DNA from: Pseudomonas fluorescens
Lineage (GTDB): Bacteria; Pseudomonadota; Gammaproteobacteria; Pseudomonadales; Pseudomonadaceae
DNA: 64,000 nt
Direction of reading: 5' to 3'
NCBI RefSeq assembly: GCF_000802965.1
Contig: NZ_JSAK01000031.1
Span: forward strand, 1-64,000
The notes beneath the pieces were generated by a model. The model saw only the letters and a list, made by a program, of their open reading frames with translations, was not told where the DNA came from and did no database searches. Numbering within the stretch: the first letter of the stretch is position 1; every line of letters starts with the position of its first letter. Both the position numbers and the translations under genes were made by a program. Shown here in pieces: positions 25,359 to 34,573 of this stretch.

Positions 25359-25505
25359 TCAACGCCGATAGAGCAACGCATCCACCACAACACCAAACGC
25401 TGACGAGTGTTCACGGCGATTGGGGTAGTAAAGATGATAGCCCGCAAAGGGTTGGCACCAGTCCTCGAGGACTGGCACCAGACTGCCGTCAGCCAGCTCT
25501 TTTGC
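25359..25505 (-). pseudogene. C-terminal remnant of a LysR-family regulator
   Basis: The minus frame encodes ELADGSLVPVLEDWCQPFAG, then YHLYYPNRREHSSAFGVVVDAL and stops with LLYRR. This is the end of the substrate-binding domain of LysR regulators (L..G.LV.VLEDW.P...G..LYYP.RR..S.A...VDALR). Upstream residues up to 25595 do not look like LysR, and no helix-turn-helix is present, so only about 50 codons of a 300-residue gene remain. Confidence 0.6.
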
Positions 25506-25713
25506 GGCCCGACGTTGGCGTTGGGAGAACAGTAAGCGAGCTATCGAGTGGGCACTAGACGGGTAAATCGGCAAGGGTTCATGAGGTTTGCTCATCAGTC
25601 CCGAAAGAGGGGGGTGCCAGCGGGAGCGCGGAGTATCCAGCGCGAATGACCGCTTCAGGTTGTGGATGCAACCGGCCGCCGCAACAGATTGGCTAATTCG
25701 TTCAGCGGTTGTT
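25506..25713. other. Non-coding stretch between LysR remnant and patatin gene
   Basis: No convincing gene. A minus frame upstream of the LysR remnant is open but its residues match nothing I recognise. Confidence 0.35.
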
Positions 25714-26910
25714 TCATCGTTTGGTGTTTTCCAGGTGCGGAGATTTATGCCACGGATAGCCTTTCGCGCTGAGTTGAAAGGCGTAATCGAATAAACGCTT
25801 CATGTACTCGCCATCGAATTTGCGATCGTGGGCAAAATCAAAATCGGAGCCAATGTAGGCGAGATTGAAATCTGCGCCATCCTGTTGCGCCATGCGGTAA
25901 ATGCGCTCCAGATCGCTGATCCCCTGAGTTTGAATCAAGGCACTGATGGCTCGACCGCCGATACTCAATGTGCGGCGCTTGGTCCCGGACCACTGCGGCT
26001 CCAGCGTTCCGTTACGAATCACATAGAAATGCCGGTCCAGTCGCAATGGTGCTCCGGTGGCTTTGCTCAGCGCCATCACGGTACTGGGTGGGTAAAGAAA
26101 CACTTGTGTAATGACCCCACCGTCCACGTGCATTTCCTGAAACAGTTTGCCATCAACGTCCACATCAATCATGACGGGCGAGACTGCACCGGGAATACTC
26201 ATTGAGGCGAGCATGATATTGCGGAAAAGGTCGAGCGCTCCCGGTGCCTGGCTGGAAGCAATTGCGCCCATGTTCCAAGTGACCGGCCGACCCGAATCAA
26301 GGTCAGTGGTGCCGATCAGCAGAATTCGTCCTTTGGCGTACTCCGTCGCGATCGCCGCGAGAATTTCTGTTGTGACGTATTTTGCGATGAGCCGCGAAAG
26401 AGGTTTGCTATCAGCGATACCGTCGCTGGCAAAGCGGGTTAACACGTTTCGCGAATGAAAAATGTCTTTGGGGCCGATGGCGTTGGAGACATACCGAATG
26501 ACGCCGTCGTACTCGGACCCCAGGTATGCGAACGGGGCGACCAGGGCTCCCGCGCTAATGCCCGTGACGAACTTGAACACGGGGCGAGTCCCGTGCGTCG
26601 TCCATCCGGCAATTAGTCCCGCTGCGAATGCCCCCGCATCGCCGCCACCGGAAACCGCCAGCATGTTCGCCAGGGGAAGGATATTGTTCGGCTTCCCGGC
26701 CTCGGCGAGCACCTCGCTCTCACGTTTGTTGGACTGCACCGCATCCACAATGAAAGGCGTCAGGTCGTGATCCAGCCTGTAGCGAGCATCGGGAATGCCC
26801 GGGATGACAGCTTTTTCCGTCAAGGTCGGCGGAACCGCGTCACGACGTGGCAGACATGCCTGAAGAAACAGGTCCAGAGAGGCGCCAGGTTTGAGCGGGA
26901 ATGGTTTCAC
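25714..26910 (-). CDS. Patatin-like phospholipase
   Basis: 398 residues from GTG 26910, with GGAGAGAC five bases upstream as ribosome binding site. Oxyanion motif SGGGDAGAF, nucleophile elbow GISAG (GxSxG, Ser about residue 119) and catalytic DGG in HVDGGVITQ complete the Ser-Asp dyad. Patatins hydrolyse acyl esters of phospholipids. Relatives with the PRRDAVP..LTEKAVIPGIPDARY opening are often lipoproteins; here LFLQAC precedes that block but the upstream region is not a convincing signal sequence, so location is uncertain. Confidence 0.85.
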   Translation of the reverse strand: MKPFPLKPGASLDLFLQACLPRRDAVPPTLTEKAVIPGIPDARYRLDHDLTPFIVDAVQSNKRESEVLAEAGKPNNILPLANMLAVSGGGDAGAFAAGLIAGWTTHGTRPVFKFVTGISAGALVAPFAYLGSEYDGVIRYVSNAIGPKDIFHSRNVLTRFASDGIADSKPLSRLIAKYVTTEILAAIATEYAKGRILLIGTTDLDSGRPVTWNMGAIASSQAPGALDLFRNIMLASMSIPGAVSPVMIDVDVDGKLFQEMHVDGGVITQVFLYPPSTVMALSKATGAPLRLDRHFYVIRNGTLEPQWSGTKRRTLSIGGRAISALIQTQGISDLERIYRMAQQDGADFNLAYIGSDFDFAHDRKFDGEYMKRLFDYAFQLSAKGYPWHKSPHLENTKR

Positions 26911-27039
26911 ATCGTCTCTCCAGTCCTTGCCGTCGACAGCATCAATTGCGACGCGTGCCCCGACCAGAACGACTGACCGCCCCAGGTGGTGTCCGTCACG
27001 ATGTACGTTAGCCGTTGCGGCTGGCCTTGAGGGTCAACG

Positions 27040-27846
27040 CTAGCGATGCTTGCGATAGCGTTCGGTCAAGGACTGCACGAGGGTGACGTAGGATTGCGTC
27101 TCGGCGTAGGGAGGCACGCCGTTGTACTCGACCACGGACGCTTCGCCGGCGTTGTAACCTGCCAGCGCCAGCACTTGGTTGCCGTTGAAGCGCTTGAGCA
27201 GCCAGGCCAGGTAGCGCACGCCACCGCGAATGTTCTGTCGCGCGTCGAACGGATCGTCCACGTCGAAGCGTTCGGCGGTGGCGGGCATCAACTGCATCAG
27301 TCCCTGGGCGCCGGCTTCGGAAATAGCGTTGGGGCGAAATGCCGATTCGGCATGAATCACTGCGCGGACCAGCGCGCTGTCGACACCATAATGACCCGAA
27401 GCGGCTTCGATCTCCCGCTGATAGGAACGGGTGTCCAGGCGCAGCGAGGTGACTTTGAAATCCTTCGGCGCCATGCACAGATAGCAGCCCTTGATGTAGT
27501 AGAGCTCAAGGACATCGACCCGTGCGGAAATCCCGACGGGGCGCCGGCTCACATATTGACGAACACCCTTGTGGATGAACGTGAACACGCGAATCCGTAC
27601 CGCGCCTGAATCGTCGTCCCGCACAAGCCGTGGCACGGTCATAGCCTTGGCGCCGCCATCGGCGCCCGCCATGTTTTTCAGGCGAGTGCAGCGGGCGCTG
27701 GCAGTGGCTTGGTTGGTGTAGCTGATGGCTCCGTCGCTGGCTTGGCACTTGAACATGGCGCTGGCGCACAGTGGAGCGACCAGCAAGGCCAGCTCGATGC
27801 TGCCAATCAGGCTCTTGCGAGCCCCTCGCCATGCTCTGGAACTCAT
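27040..27846 (-). CDS. Lytic transglycosylase (SLT domain) with N-terminal DUF4124-like region
   Basis: 268 residues from ATG 27846 (ATG 27861 also possible). Signal peptide IGSIELALLVAPLCASA, then FKCQASDGAISYTNQATASARC, a DUF4124-like segment. The C-terminal half is a soluble lytic transglycosylase domain: VRAVIHAESAFRPNAISEAGAQGLMQLMPATAERF with catalytic Glu, then GVRYLAWLLKRFNGNQVLALAGYNAGEASV. It cleaves peptidoglycan glycan strands with 1,6-anhydro product formation, probably in the periplasm. No secretion or pilus genes are next to it. Confidence 0.9.
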   Translation of the reverse strand: MSSRAWRGARKSLIGSIELALLVAPLCASAMFKCQASDGAISYTNQATASARCTRLKNMAGADGGAKAMTVPRLVRDDDSGAVRIRVFTFIHKGVRQYVSRRPVGISARVDVLELYYIKGCYLCMAPKDFKVTSLRLDTRSYQREIEAASGHYGVDSALVRAVIHAESAFRPNAISEAGAQGLMQLMPATAERFDVDDPFDARQNIRGGVRYLAWLLKRFNGNQVLALAGYNAGEASVVEYNGVPPYAETQSYVTLVQSLTERYRKHR

Positions 27847-28114
27847 CACATCGCTCCGCACCGAAGGCGCTGATCAGGCCACGACGCGTGGCCCGGCCGC
27901 CTGTTGTTCTGATAGTTATACCCCTTGTTACCGGCCTTGGAACTTGTATTGACGTAAGGGCAGACGCACAGACCTCGGGCCCCCTGTAAGCGGACCGCAG
28001 GATCCAGAACCTGAGCAACCAACCCTCCATTCAAGCGTTGCTATAAAAACAAAAGTCATTTGCGATTTGACCGGATTGTTGCACCACAATCATCAGTGCG
28101 ATTGGCGTTCCTCC

Positions 28115-29044
28115 CTATTGGGATGATCTCAGCGGGTCCAGCCAGTCAGAATGAAGCTGCGGAAATCGCTCTTGCAGCCATTCAATAAAAACCTGTACTT
28201 GCGGCGCCAGGTGCATCCGGCTTGGGTACAACAGCGACACAGGACGAGGGGCTGGCCGATAGGGTCTAAGAATCTCCACCAAAGCGCCGCTGTCCAGATA
28301 CTCGGCCACAGTAATGCCTGGCGCCTGGACTATTCCGAAGCCCGACACGCCACACTGAACGTACGCATTCGATTCGGTGACGGTGATACCGGCATTACTG
28401 ACAAACGCTCGATCCTGACCCTTAACCGAGAAGTGCCAAGGCAATGTTCTGTTGCTCTGACCGGACAAGAAGTTGACGCCTCGATGGGCGGCGAGATCGT
28501 CGAGTGTCTCGGGTTCGCCGTGCTCGTGCAGATACTCGGGCGCCGCGCACGTCACCATGGTTGCCATTGCGATAGGGCGGGCGATCAATGTCGAGTCCGG
28601 TAAATCGCCTATGCGCAATGCACAGTCGATGCCTTCGCCGATCAGGTCAACGGCTCGATCGGTCACGCCCAGCACCATGTCGATGCCGGGGAAGGCGGTG
28701 GTGAACGCTTTAAGGCTTCTGATGAATTCCATTTGTGCAAAAGCGGTCGGGATATCGACGCGAAGTCGTCCCACGAGCGTTGCTCCGGTGCGGTCAAACA
28801 TCGAGGTCGCGGCAGAAATGCCCGCGAGAATTTCCTGCACCCGCTCATAGAACTGCTCCCCCTCGGCGGTGAGCGCCACCTTTCTCGTGGTGCGTTGGAA
28901 CAAGCGCACGCCCAATGACGTCTCCAGCTCCTGGATATAACGGGTGACCTGAGGCCGCCCGATGTCCAGCGACTCGGCGGCTTTAGTGAAGCTGCCGAGT
29001 TCGGCGAGTCTGGCGAACAGTCGCATCGATTGCAGCAATTCCAT
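28115..29044 (-). CDS. LysR-family transcriptional regulator
   Basis: 309 residues. Helix-turn-helix FARLAELGSFTKAAESLDIGRPQVTRYIQELE..LFQRTTRKVALT; effector domain with GRLRVDIPTAFAQMEFIRSLKAF and GVSGFGIVQAPGITV. Same CrgA-like branch as the gene at 16495. It is divergent from the oxidoreductase gene at 29220 across a 175-bp gap that should carry its operator; control of that gene is the natural inference. Confidence 0.9.
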   Translation of the reverse strand: MELLQSMRLFARLAELGSFTKAAESLDIGRPQVTRYIQELETSLGVRLFQRTTRKVALTAEGEQFYERVQEILAGISAATSMFDRTGATLVGRLRVDIPTAFAQMEFIRSLKAFTTAFPGIDMVLGVTDRAVDLIGEGIDCALRIGDLPDSTLIARPIAMATMVTCAAPEYLHEHGEPETLDDLAAHRGVNFLSGQSNRTLPWHFSVKGQDRAFVSNAGITVTESNAYVQCGVSGFGIVQAPGITVAEYLDSGALVEILRPYRPAPRPVSLLYPSRMHLAPQVQVFIEWLQERFPQLHSDWLDPLRSSQ

Positions 29045-29219
29045 GACGTTTCCATGTGGGCCCCGACTGATTTACGGAGCAAAAGATGATTGTTGCCTGA
29101 GGATAGAACAATCATGTCTATTTCCGCGCATTTATTGCGCCTCTCCAAAAGCGAAAGATGTGCCCAAGGCAAAGCCATTTCCGGTTTGCGGCCCATTGAC
29201 GAGTATTTGGAGATTTATA

Positions 29220-30230
29220 ATGAAGGCTTGGCTATTGAAAGATTTCGGACTCGACAACCTGCAATTGGGAGAGGTAGCGACCCCGCAACCCAAGGCTGGC
29301 GAGTTGTTGGTCAAGGTCGGCGCTGTCTCGCTCAACTTTCGCGACAAGGCGATCGTGGACGGTATCTACGAACCGCATAAAGTGCCCAAACCCCTGATCC
29401 CGGTCAGTGATGCAGCCGGCACAGTGGTCGCAGTCGGTGATGGCGTCACGCGCTACAAAGTCGGTGATCGGGTCAACTCGCATCTGTACTCCCGTTGGCT
29501 GGATGGCGAGCCTGGGCCGAATGAACCGGATTACTGCTTCGGCTCGCCGTTGCCCGGCGGTCTGGCCGAATACATGATCATCCACGAAGACAGCGCCGTG
29601 GGTGCGCCAGACAACATGAGCGACGAAGAGGCGGCAACACTGCCGATTGCCGCGCTCACGGCGTGGTATTCGCTGGTGGACTTCGGACAGATTCAGCCGG
29701 GTCAAACCGTGTTGGTTCAAGGTACCGGCGGGGTGTCCATTTTTGCCGTGCAAATCGCTACGGCGCTTGGCGCCAAGGTGATCGCAACGTCGAGTAGTGA
29801 CCAGAATCTGCAAGCCGTGAAAGAGCTAGGGGCTGTAGCGGGCATCAACTACCGAACGACTCCGAACTGGGCGGACGAAGTACTGACGCTGACCGAAGGG
29901 AAGGGCGTGGATCTGCTGCTCGATGTGGCTGGCGGCAGCGGCATCAATCAATCGGTCGCAGCGACCAAGGCATCCGGGCGTATTGCGCAGATCGGCTTTT
30001 TGACCGGGCAGACCGTTGAACTCAACCTGATGCCACTGATTTTCCGCCAGACAACCATTCGCGGTATCGCCGTGGCGCCGCGCTCATCGTTTGACCGGAT
30101 GAATGCGTTCCTCAACGAACACAAGATTCGTCCCGTGATCGATCAGGTGTACCCGTTCGAGAAAGCACGAGAAGCTTACGAGCATCTTGCGAAGGGTGCA
30201 TTTGGAAAGGTTGTCATCAAAATCGGTTGA
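29220..30230 (+). CDS. Zinc-type alcohol dehydrogenase-like / quinone oxidoreductase (MDR family)
   Basis: 336 residues from ATG 29220, with GGAG eight bases upstream; the frame extends further upstream but without a start as good. GroES-like N-terminus (MKAWLLKDFGLDNLQLGEVATPQPKAGELLVKVGAVSLNFRDKAIVDG) and a nucleotide-binding domain with VLVQGTGGVSIFAVQIA (GxGxxG/A). The structural and catalytic zinc cysteines of true alcohol dehydrogenases are missing, so it is more likely a NADPH:quinone or enone reductase type. Confidence 0.88.
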   Translation: MKAWLLKDFGLDNLQLGEVATPQPKAGELLVKVGAVSLNFRDKAIVDGIYEPHKVPKPLIPVSDAAGTVVAVGDGVTRYKVGDRVNSHLYSRWLDGEPGPNEPDYCFGSPLPGGLAEYMIIHEDSAVGAPDNMSDEEAATLPIAALTAWYSLVDFGQIQPGQTVLVQGTGGVSIFAVQIATALGAKVIATSSSDQNLQAVKELGAVAGINYRTTPNWADEVLTLTEGKGVDLLLDVAGGSGINQSVAATKASGRIAQIGFLTGQTVELNLMPLIFRQTTIRGIAVAPRSSFDRMNAFLNEHKIRPVIDQVYPFEKAREAYEHLAKGAFGKVVIKIG

Positions 30231-30793
30231 TATCGGTAAGGCTGTATTCTGTGAGCGCTACTGCATCTGCGCATGCCTGTAAGGCAGGATCAGCTTGTAG
30301 CGCTTCTGATACTCCTCACCGGAGAGGCCCTGCTGTTCGAGTTGTTGCAACCAGCAAAGATTCTCCCGCTACGCTACTGCCTGAGGCTTTGGCAATACGC
30401 CGAAAATCGGCAGCAACGTTCCGTGGGTCGGTTTCCGGTGGCGTTTGCAGTCTCGGGAACCCTGCTTACAGCCTTCGGGTACTTCGCGATGGTCCTCGCG
30501 GATTGACGTGGTCCGCAGAGCCGAGGGTTCATAGTCCATAACGACCGGCTGCTTCGTGTCAGCTGCTGCCCTTCGTAACTGGTCGTTAGCGACCGAACGC
30601 AAGGCGGCAGGAACCTTCAAGGCCCACCCTCCCACAACTGAGCAGCCACCTGCGAACATTGCTACGTCCAGTAATCGACCTGACGATGCCAACCGCTCGA
30701 CAGAAGTCGTCATTCACTCCCGAGCAATCTTGTCATTTGCCAAGGCTTAGGGCAGGGTCGATACCACTGACATCTCTGCCATAGGAGTCACCC
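30231..30793. other. 563-bp intergenic region
   Basis: Contains one short remnant-like frame (30258-30368, listed separately). The rest shows several short overlapping frames without ribosome binding sites or recognisable products, and I see no RNA gene or mobile element. Confidence 0.4.
30258..30368 (-). pseudogene. SHOCT-like C-terminal remnant
   Basis: Between two in-frame stops, 36 codons encode LCWLQQLEQQGLSGEEYQKR followed by YKLILPYRHAQMQ. The pattern L..L..LE..G.LS.EEY..R...IL is like the short C-terminal SHOCT helix pair. There is no start codon, so it looks like the tail of a lost gene. Weak because it is short. Confidence 0.3.
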
Positions 30794-31927
30794 ATGTCAA
30801 AGCTATATCCCAGTATCGATCCTGAGGGGCTGGTCGAGTACTCAGTGGTCTACACCGACCGCTCGCTCAACCACATGTCGCAGTCGTTTCAAGGCGTGAT
30901 GAAGAACATTTCCAGCACCCTGAAACAGGTTTACAACGCCCAGGGTGTTGCGGTGGTTCCGGGCAGCGGCACCTTCGGCATGGAAGCGGTGGCGCGACAG
31001 TTTGCCACCGACCAGCAATGCCTGGTGATACGTAACGGCTGGTTCAGTTATCGCTGGAGCCAGATCCTTGAGATGGGCAACATCCCGGCGGCCACCACGG
31101 TGCTGAAAGCCCGGCCGGTCGACACGGGTCGCCAGGCTGCCTACGCTCCACCCCCACTGGACGAAGTGCTGGCAGCCATTGCCGCTTCGAGGCCGCAGAT
31201 TGTCTTCGCCCCCCACGTTGAAACCTCATCAGGGATTATCCTGCCCGACGACTACCTGCGGGCCGTCGGCGACGCCGTGCATGCGGTGGGTGGCTTGTTC
31301 GTGCTGGACTGCATCGCCTCTGGCACGCTGTGGGTTGATATGCAGAAATGCGCAGTCGACCTGCTGATCAGCGCACCGCAGAAAGGCTGGAGCGCTTCCC
31401 CTTGCTGCGCTCTGGTAATGCTCAGTGCTTTGGCCCTCGAGCGCATCGAGCAGACGCAGAGCAGCAGCTTCGCTTGCGACCTGAAAAAGTGGCTGCAGAT
31501 CATGCAGGCCTACGAACAGGGCGGACATGCCTACCATGCGACCATGCCCAGCGATTCCCTCGCGCGGTTTAACGAAGTGATGAAAGAGACGCAAGCCTAC
31601 GGTTTCGACAAGGTCCGCGGCGAACAACAGGTTCTGGGCGATCGGGTACGCGCAATGTTGACCGGCAAAGGCTTTAAAAGCGTGGCCGCAGCCGGCTTTC
31701 AGGCCCCTGGCGTAGTGGTGAGCTACACCGATGATGCCGACATCAAGAACGGTAAGAAATTTGCCAACCACGGTCTACAGATCGCCGCCGGAGTGCCGTT
31801 GCAATGCGACGAGCCGGCCGACTTCCAGACCTTCCGCATCGGTCTGTTCGGACTCGAAAAGCTGCAGAATATCGAGCGCACGGTCAACACCCTTGAGCAG
31901 GCACTGGACGAGGTGATGGTTAACTAA
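30794..31927 (+). CDS. Class V PLP-dependent aminotransferase (serine-glyoxylate type)
   Basis: 377 residues, RBS AGGAGTCACCC before the ATG. The N-terminal VVPGSGTFGMEAVARQF is the phosphate-binding GSGT region; APHVETSSGI and FVLDCIASGTLWVDMQ supply the cofactor-contacting Asp; the PLP-linked Lys is in SAPQKGWSASPCC. Length and fold match the alanine-glyoxylate/serine-glyoxylate aminotransferase branch. Donor and acceptor are unknown. It is monocistronic. Confidence 0.87.
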   Translation: MSKLYPSIDPEGLVEYSVVYTDRSLNHMSQSFQGVMKNISSTLKQVYNAQGVAVVPGSGTFGMEAVARQFATDQQCLVIRNGWFSYRWSQILEMGNIPAATTVLKARPVDTGRQAAYAPPPLDEVLAAIAASRPQIVFAPHVETSSGIILPDDYLRAVGDAVHAVGGLFVLDCIASGTLWVDMQKCAVDLLISAPQKGWSASPCCALVMLSALALERIEQTQSSSFACDLKKWLQIMQAYEQGGHAYHATMPSDSLARFNEVMKETQAYGFDKVRGEQQVLGDRVRAMLTGKGFKSVAAAGFQAPGVVVSYTDDADIKNGKKFANHGLQIAAGVPLQCDEPADFQTFRIGLFGLEKLQNIERTVNTLEQALDEVMVN

Positions 31928-32025
31928 GCCATCTTCCAGCCCGCAGCACGTCATCGTCAGGGTGGAAAACGTTTGGTGCAGGAGCAGCCGAAGCTAGGGC
32001 GTAAAGCCCTAGCGGATAGCAGGTG

Positions 32026-32265
32026 TCACTTTTTCTTTTTCGCCGGCTTTTCTGCCTTGTCTGATTTCTTGGCCTTTTCTGGCTTGCTGTCAGCTTTTTT
32101 TGCAGATTTCTTTGGTTCGGCATCTTTCTTCTTGTCTTTCTTTTCGGAAGATTTCGAAAGAGCCGAGGCTGCAGCTGATTTCTTCGCCGATGATGACTTC
32201 TTGTCTTTCAAATCCTTGCTGGCGTTCGAAGCTGCACCTTTGCTTTTCTTCTCGTCTTTAGCCAC
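32026..32265 (-). CDS. Lys/Ala-rich basic protein (histone H1-like composition)
   Basis: 79 residues from GTG 32265 (GAGAGG eight bases upstream); GTG 32274 adds three. Nearly half the residues are Lys, with Ala and Ser making most of the rest (KDLKDKKSSSAKKSAAASAL, KKSAKKADSKPEKAKKSDKAEK). No hydrophobic core, so it should be disordered. The composition recalls eukaryotic H1 tails and the C-terminus of AlgP/Hc1-type proteins; binding of DNA or RNA is likely but unproven. Its gene is more AT-rich (Lys codons) than neighbours. Confidence 0.65.
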   Translation of the reverse strand: MAKDEKKSKGAASNASKDLKDKKSSSAKKSAAASALSKSSEKKDKKKDAEPKKSAKKADSKPEKAKKSDKAEKPAKKKK

Positions 32266-32486
32266 GTTGACCACCTCTCGGAGTATGCCGGTATTGGCAC
32301 ATCGCCTGTGCGAATGTCCACAAGCTGATCATTAGGCGAGCGCGTACAACAGCGGTTCAAATTCTTTTTGATGTGTTGAGATCGGCGCACCGATATGTAC
32401 TGAGGTCTGAAAGCAGGTATGTCTGAGCGTCGACAACGGCACGGTTTGAACTAGCCTTGAGTTAAATAACGGGGAGAAAAAATCCC

Positions 32487-32945
32487 ATGCCCGTCGCTCT
32501 CGGAGATATGTTGGCCGTTGCCTTGGCTGTTTTTTGCATAGCAGCGTCCGGCCAAACGGTTGCTGCAGAAACCCATGAGCCACCGGCAATACTCCCGTTG
32601 GAGTCCGAGTCGGTGCCTACGCTCGTGGCGTATCCTCCACTGGCCGAACCGCTTGCCCGCGGCGTCGTCATTATTCAATATCGAACAGAGCGCGCCAGGA
32701 TCATGCCGGTTTTTGGTAAAGCCGCTGCCGACGTGTCACCACGACTCGGTCATCTTCACGTTACCGTTGACGACTGGAAGGGTACATGGGCACACACCAG
32801 TGAAGACCCGATTATCCTGGTCGGACTGACGCCCGGCACTCACAGGGTTCTTCTTGAAGTGGCCGACCCGACTCACAAAATCCTCACCAGTACGGTCGTG
32901 AGTTTTACAGTCCCGGAGAAGAAACCAGCGGGCGCCACACCGTGA
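32487..32945 (+). CDS. DUF6130-like periplasmic protein
   Basis: 152 residues; N-terminal signal peptide (MLAVALAVFCIAASGQTVAA) is cleaved near residue 27. The mature part has an immunoglobulin-like layout: GVVIIQYRTERARIMPVFGK, LGHLHVTVDDWKGTWAHTS, ILVGLTPGTHRVLLEVADP, with one HxH motif that could bind metal. I recognise it as the DUF6130 style; function unknown. Start TTG/ATG choice follows the ATG after GGGAGAAAAAATCCC. Confidence 0.7.
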   Translation: MPVALGDMLAVALAVFCIAASGQTVAAETHEPPAILPLESESVPTLVAYPPLAEPLARGVVIIQYRTERARIMPVFGKAAADVSPRLGHLHVTVDDWKGTWAHTSEDPIILVGLTPGTHRVLLEVADPTHKILTSTVVSFTVPEKKPAGATP

Positions 32946-33054
32946 CGATAACTGCGAGGAGCGAGAGCGGAGATGGGCGAAGCGCGACCGATCAAAAAGT
33001 AGTAAACCGGCGGTGATAGGATCTGAACGACTCTATCTCGCCAAGAGATTGCCC

Positions 33055-33900
33055 ATGGATCGCTTGTCTATCTTGTTGTCGCAGTTCGGCGTGCGCGCAA
33101 ACCTGTTTTATAACGGCCGACTTTGCGGCCTGGCGTCTTACGATGACACTGACCGGCGTGGTTATATCCATCTGTTGCAGGCAGGGAGCGTCACGTTGCA
33201 GGGGCCCGATCGCAAGGACGTGCTGCTGACCCGGCCCAGCCTGATTTTTATGCCACGCCCCAGCCGGCATCAACTGTTTGCCGGTGAGTCAGAGGGCGCT
33301 CAACTGTTGTGTGCGTCAATGGAGTTTGAAGGCGGGGTTGATAACCCGTTATCGGCTTCCTTGCCCGACTGCCTGGTGCTGTCCCTGGATGAGCTGCCAA
33401 TGCTGGCCGATACGCTGAAGTGGATGTTCGGCGAGGCGGCAGGCGGACATTGTGGCAGAGAGGCCGCGTTGGACCGGTTGTTCGAATTGTTGATCATTTT
33501 GTTGTTCCGGCACCTGCTGGACCATCATCAGTTGCGAACGGGAATGATGGCAGGGCTGGCCGATTCGCGGCTGGCGCGCTCCTTGGTACAGATTCACAAC
33601 GCGCCGCAGCGAGCCTGGTCAATTGCGGAGCTGGCGAGCGAGTCGAACATGTCTCGCGCGGCCTACGCCGTGCATTTTCGGGCCGTTATCGGGCAGACGC
33701 CAGCCGATTATCTGTTGAGTTGGCGTATCAGCCTGGCGCAGAAGCGTCTGCGGGAAGGGCGGTCGATTACGCTGATCGCCGCCGAGGTAGGCTATGAAAG
33801 TCCTTCGGCACTTGCTCGTGCGTTTCGGCGCAAGACAGGCTACAGCCCTCGGGACTGGATGAAAGATCTGGCAGGAGAAGATGATGGGGCAATGGCCTGA
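33055..33900 (+). CDS. AraC-family transcriptional regulator (cupin type)
   Basis: 281 residues from ATG 33055. The N-terminal cupin (about 10-120, IHLLQAGSVTLQGPDRKDVLLTRPSLIFMPRPSRHQL) binds a small effector. The C-terminal pair of helix-turn-helices is SIAELASESNMSRAAYAVHFRAVIGQTPADYLL and SITLIAAEVGYESPSALARAFRRKTGYSPRDW. It is convergent with the DUF417 gene. RclR-type regulators share this domain order, but the effector here is unknown. Confidence 0.88.
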   Translation: MDRLSILLSQFGVRANLFYNGRLCGLASYDDTDRRGYIHLLQAGSVTLQGPDRKDVLLTRPSLIFMPRPSRHQLFAGESEGAQLLCASMEFEGGVDNPLSASLPDCLVLSLDELPMLADTLKWMFGEAAGGHCGREAALDRLFELLIILLFRHLLDHHQLRTGMMAGLADSRLARSLVQIHNAPQRAWSIAELASESNMSRAAYAVHFRAVIGQTPADYLLSWRISLAQKRLREGRSITLIAAEVGYESPSALARAFRRKTGYSPRDWMKDLAGEDDGAMA

Positions 33901-33944
33901 AAGCATCGAACTGCTTCAAGCCATCCCGGTTGGTCGATCATCGG

Positions 33945-34454
33945 TTAACGGCGTTCCAACTCAGTCAGCGAATGGCCGGCCACAAATATCGACGCAGCAA
34001 GCAACCCGATGTCTTTAAGTAGAAACTGCCCCGGCGCAACCGTAATGGCGGGAAAACCGAGGCCGGGTTCAATTACGCCGGGGGTCGAGAACATGAAGCT
34101 CAAGGTCGTGAAGAACAATCCTGCAGACAGCGCACCCCCAATCAATGAAAGCTTGGGAGACAGCAAGCGACCTGCAATGAGTACGCCGATCGAGACCTCC
34201 AGGATGCCGAGCAGACTGGAGAAGGTGTCGACACTGAAAATTTCATAAACCCAACCCAGGAAAGGGCTGTTGCTCACCAGCGGAACCAGCCCGACGGCTT
34301 CGTAGTGTGTGAACTTCATCCCGCCGAACCAGAAGTAAATGACCGCGAGCGCAAAGTAGGCACCGTAGGTGCCCAGCGCCATGGTTTTGATTCCGAGCGA
34401 AGAAGGGTTTTGTGCGTTGTTGGTTCTGTGTTTCTCGATGCTTAAGGTTTTCAT
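33945..34454 (-). CDS. DUF417 (RclC/YkgB-like) inner membrane protein
   Basis: 169 residues from ATG 34454. Four membrane segments: YGAYFALAVIYFWFGGMKF, VYEIFSVDTFSSLLGILEVSIGVLIAG, LIGGALSAGLFFTTLSFMF, LLKDIGLLAASIFVAG. The pattern GGMKFTHYEAVGLVPLVSNSPFLGW is characteristic of DUF417. E. coli RclC of this family helps resist reactive chlorine species. Here it lies 119 bp downstream of a same-strand AraC gene and is convergent with another, either of which may control it. Confidence 0.87.
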   Translation of the reverse strand: MKTLSIEKHRTNNAQNPSSLGIKTMALGTYGAYFALAVIYFWFGGMKFTHYEAVGLVPLVSNSPFLGWVYEIFSVDTFSSLLGILEVSIGVLIAGRLLSPKLSLIGGALSAGLFFTTLSFMFSTPGVIEPGLGFPAITVAPGQFLLKDIGLLAASIFVAGHSLTELERR

Positions 34455-34573
34455 GATCAAGGCTTCCAGGAGTGTGGTGAGGAACGCTAATCAGCAACCC
34501 GGCGCGGTGTGCGTTGGGAGTGGAGACAGTGTTGCCTTTGATTCCACGCTCGTGCCGTCCGAACGTATTGCGT

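Noticed and set aside
30369..30750. Several 60-114 codon frames on both strands in the 30.2-30.8 kb gap
   Set aside because: No ribosome binding sites, no recognisable domains, and mutual overlap.
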